Source: JBFWIL01 sp050256015 (lineage in GTDB: Bacteria; Bacteroidota; Bacteroidia; Bacteroidales; Prolixibacteraceae). Taken from it: a DNA stretch of 6,981 nt. This document shows, piece after piece, positions 5,123 to 6,981 of the stretch (its first letter is position 1; every line of letters starts with the position of its first letter). The notes under the pieces were generated by a model that searched no databases, had not been told where the DNA came from, and saw nothing but the letters and a program-made list of their open reading frames with translations. The stretch is taken from contig JBFWIL010000148.1 of assembly GCA_050256015.1 (NCBI GenBank), positions 1-6,981 of the forward strand, in the 5' to 3' direction. The position numbers and the translations under genes are program-made.

Positions 5123-6127
5123 TTATTCCACGCTTACCTCTCCTGCTGAAATATTGTTCCATGCATTAATTTCTGATTCCAAAGAAAGTTCACCTCCGCT
5201 GACCGTGACCGTGTATCGGTAATTGTTGCCTGCTTCCCACTCACTAAAGGTTGAGTCGCCGCTTCCCGTAGGGAGTATGCCGGTTACCATACTTAAAGTC
5301 CCGTTAATTACCAGGTACAGCGTAATGGTAATATTTTCGGCAATAGCCGGTACGACCAGGACACTGATTTCGGAAGCGGTTGCCGATAAGGCCTGAACGC
5401 CGCTGAAGGTAAGTTCTTTGGTTGTGTTTAACGAATCAAACCGGCTTTCCGGTGACGCCTCCAGGCTCATCGTACCTGTACCCCACGAAAAGTATTCCCC
5501 GCTCCTGGTTAATTTTATATCGGTCACGGAGCCGCTGCCTTCAAAATCATCAGCCAGTTTTACCGAAAAGGTAAGCTCGGCCAGGGCATGTATGAAGACC
5601 AGTGAGGCCGTGTTGTTTTCTTTATCCACAGTCGCCAGGGCTGAAGGTATTCTGTTTTCCACAGTTGCCAGGGCATACATGTAATCCGCCTGTTCGGTTG
5701 CCCCGAAAGTTTCGGGATTCCGGATCGTGACCGGTATGATGACCTTGTCTTCCTTTGTTGCTTTAACAGGGCTGGAAGCAGAAGGTTCTTCCGTAGGGTA
5801 ATAGCCGTACACCATTGCGGTATCTTCGGTCAGGTAAATGGTATCACCGGTAATTATCCAGCTCCCTCCGTTAGCTGTATAGGTCACATCCGTCGAAGGG
5901 TATCCTGTCCCTGAAATGAATATCCCGATGGTACTGCCGTCGGTAAAACCGGTTCCGTTTTCAACAGACCGGGTGGAAACGTTGCTGCTGATCCCTGCCA
6001 TCTCTGCCGTAATCTGCAACTCCCCGGTTGAAATGTTCTCACCGGGAGGGTCTTCTTTGGAGCACCCTGCCCCGAAAACGATAACCGCCAGGGTGATCAT
6101 TATTAAATAATTTTTCCCCTTTTTCAT
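5123..6127 (-). CDS. Fimbrillin-family lipoprotein
   Basis: A 334-residue protein from ATG 6127. The signal peptide MKKGKNYLIMITLAVIVFGAG ends at Cys22 followed by SKED, a lipoprotein pattern though with a weak lipobox (FGAGC). The mature part has the fimbrillin-family order: ISSNVSTRSVENGTGFTDGS and IGIFISGTGYPS (45-78), SWIITGDTIYLTEDTAMVYG (89-108), QADYMYA (146-152), FIHALAELTFSV (178-189) and C-terminal WEAGNNYRYTVTVSGGEL with a final Trp-containing strand (INAWNN). It is clearly paralogous to the upstream partial gene, sharing DYMYA, the W-E-A-G-N-N-Y motif and S-G-G-E-L. These lipoproteins are exported, processed and polymerised by strand exchange into fimbriae, or act as minor or anchor subunits. 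It carries an internal 11-residue duplication at ~151-172. The gene lies 22 bp before the FISUMP gene, so they form an operon. Confidence 0.85.
   Translation of the reverse strand: MKKGKNYLIMITLAVIVFGAGCSKEDPPGENISTGELQITAEMAGISSNVSTRSVENGTGFTDGSTIGIFISGTGYPSTDVTYTANGGSWIITGDTIYLTEDTAMVYGYYPTEEPSASSPVKATKEDKVIIPVTIRNPETFGATEQADYMYALATVENRIPSALATVDKENNTASLVFIHALAELTFSVKLADDFEGSGSVTDIKLTRSGEYFSWGTGTMSLEASPESRFDSLNTTKELTFSGVQALSATASEISVLVVPAIAENITITLYLVINGTLSMVTGILPTGSGDSTFSEWEAGNNYRYTVTVSGGELSLESEINAWNNISAGEVSVE
5625..5674 (-). repeat. Two 17-bp direct repeats, 33 bp apart, inside the fimbrillin gene
   Basis: TCCACAGTCGCCAGGGC (5625-5641) recurs at 5658-5674 with one mismatch, exactly 33 bp (11 codons) later. 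It encodes ALATVEN and ALATVDK. The upstream paralogue has a correspondingly shorter segment between DYMYA and TASL, consistent with a small in-frame tandem duplication. Confidence 0.6.
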
Positions 6128-6155
6128 CCGTAAATATATTGTTCTTAAAGGCCGA

Positions 6156-6202
6156 ATGGAACATTTTCACAGGTATTTGCGTTTCTTGCAAATATGTTCC
6201 AT
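6156..6202 (-). promoter_or_regulatory. Nested inverted repeats in the intergenic leader of the second fimbrillin gene
   Basis: The outer arms ATGGAACAT (6156-6164) and ATGTTCCAT (6194-6202) are perfect. Inside, ATTTGC (6175-6180) pairs with GCAAAT (6188-6193) around a 7-nt loop, with a one-sided 10-nt bulge. The structure begins 29 bp upstream of ATG 6127 within the 119-bp gap between two fimbrillin genes. No T tract follows, so a processing or stability element, or a regulator site, is more likely than a terminator. Confidence 0.45.
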
Positions 6203-6246
6203 GTCTTTGTTTTGTACCGTATGATGACCTTGTCGGTTCCCTGTTT

Positions 6247-6981
6247 CTAACTCACATCAACGTCGGTAGGTCCCGTTGTTGTCCAATCTGCAATATTCAC
6301 AGAAGAGTCGATTGTAAGTTCGCCTCCGCTGATCGTAACCCGGTATTCGTAATTATTCCCCGCTTCCCAGGCCGGAGCCGTGATTGTACCGGTATATTCC
6401 ACTCCGTCGATGGTCAGGACAAGGGTTGCATTATCCGGCGACGACGACCCGAGCGGTGCGACCAGTACCGCAGCAACTACATTGTCAGATGCTGTTTCAC
6501 TGTAATCATTGATGATTGTAGTTCCGCTTAAACTAATTGTTGTTGAAGCGGACCCGGTAAGGCTGACCGTCCCGTCTGCCAAAGACAGGGTTCCGCTGCC
6601 GGCTATACTGCTGCTGCTGGTCAGGATAATTGCGCTCAGGGTCCCTCTGCCGGAAAAATCCAATCCCTTGTTTACAATAAAAGAAAGTTCCGTCAGTCCG
6701 TGATAAAAAGTCAGTGAAGCAGTGGAACTAGTCTTATTTATACCGGATGCTGTTGCATACATGTAATCTGTTTGTGTATTACCGCTTACATCAAAACCGG
6801 TAACGGCAGATGCAATTTCGACCGGTACGGTGCTTGATGTTCCGTTCATTGCCGGAGTCAGGGCAGACGGATAAAAACCGTAAACCGTTGCACTACTTTT
6901 AGTCAGGTAAATGGAACTGCTTCCGGTCCAGCTTCCACCACTGCTGCTGTACGTATAGGTCGCCGCTGTTGAAGTATACCC
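6247..6981 (-). CDS. Fimbrillin-family protein, C-terminal part (5' end outside the window)
   Basis: The frame is open from the right edge to TAG at 6247, giving 244 residues with no stop; the internal ATG at 6849 is not the real start. The visible part begins GYTSTAATYTYSSSGGSW, then SSSIYLTKSSATVYGFYPSA (24-43 of the visible part), TDYMYATASGINKTSSTASL, FYHGLTELSFIV, and ends WEAGNNYEYRVTISGGELTI ... IADWTTTGPTDVDVS. Every block has a counterpart in the next gene, so the two are tandem paralogues from duplication. The missing 5' part should encode a lipoprotein signal and the first ~70 residues. Its role is exported fimbrial subunit or minor component; it cannot be told from sequence which of the two is the shaft subunit. 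Confidence 0.82.
   Translation of the reverse strand, partial: GYTSTAATYTYSSSGGSWTGSSSIYLTKSSATVYGFYPSALTPAMNGTSSTVPVEIASAVTGFDVSGNTQTDYMYATASGINKTSSTASLTFYHGLTELSFIVNKGLDFSGRGTLSAIILTSSSSIAGSGTLSLADGTVSLTGSASTTISLSGTTIINDYSETASDNVVAAVLVAPLGSSSPDNATLVLTIDGVEYTGTITAPAWEAGNNYEYRVTISGGELTIDSSVNIADWTTTGPTDVDVS

Overview
The window looks like an accessory region of a Bacteroidales chromosome (Bacteroides/Parabacteroides-like; the genus cannot be fixed from the sequence). The reasons are tandem fimbrillin-family lipoproteins, a C-terminal FISUMP (Fibrobacter succinogenes major paralogous) domain ending in VRCVRE, TAnnTTTG-type promoter boxes, and fragments of mobile genes of a kind common in Bacteroidales. 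Nearly every recognisable gene lies on the minus strand.

The left part (1-3063) is a mobile-element scar. A transposase-like helix-turn-helix protein starts at 374 and runs leftward off the window. Its upstream region plus its first nine codons are present again, inverted, at 2935-3062, forming a 128-bp inverted repeat (125/128 identical by my alignment). Between the arms are a beheaded or interrupted mobC-like gene (453-566), about 670 bp without a convincing gene, a two-gene operon (a GHKL-type ATPase, 1615-2529, followed by a STAS-like protein, 1234-1599), and the C-terminal half of a DnaC/IstB-like ATPase (2591-2866). The ATPase/STAS-like pair seems to be intact cargo between decayed mobilisation and replication genes. 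Its design resembles partner-switching regulators, but its function is unknown.

The right part (3193-6981) is a fimbrial operon read right to left: a fimbrillin-family protein (6247-6981, N-terminus outside the window), a second fimbrillin-family lipoprotein (5123-6127), and a 635-residue lipoprotein (3193-5100) with a fimbrillin-like N-terminal half, an Ig-like middle and a FISUMP C-terminus. The last protein is probably the surface-exposed or tip subunit.

The most notable observation is that the last ~68 codons of this lipoprotein look like the variable region of a diversity-generating retroelement (DGR) target. Third-codon GC rises abruptly from 5/27 to 52/68 codons. The segment has the C-type-lectin-like layout of DGR targets. 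Many of its residues are Tyr, His or Arg codons that become Asn AAY if one or two bases are changed back to A. A 6-bp GC-rich hairpin starts 3 nt after the stop codon. No reverse transcriptase, Avd protein or template repeat is visible in the window, so they would have to lie to the left beyond the scar, or elsewhere.
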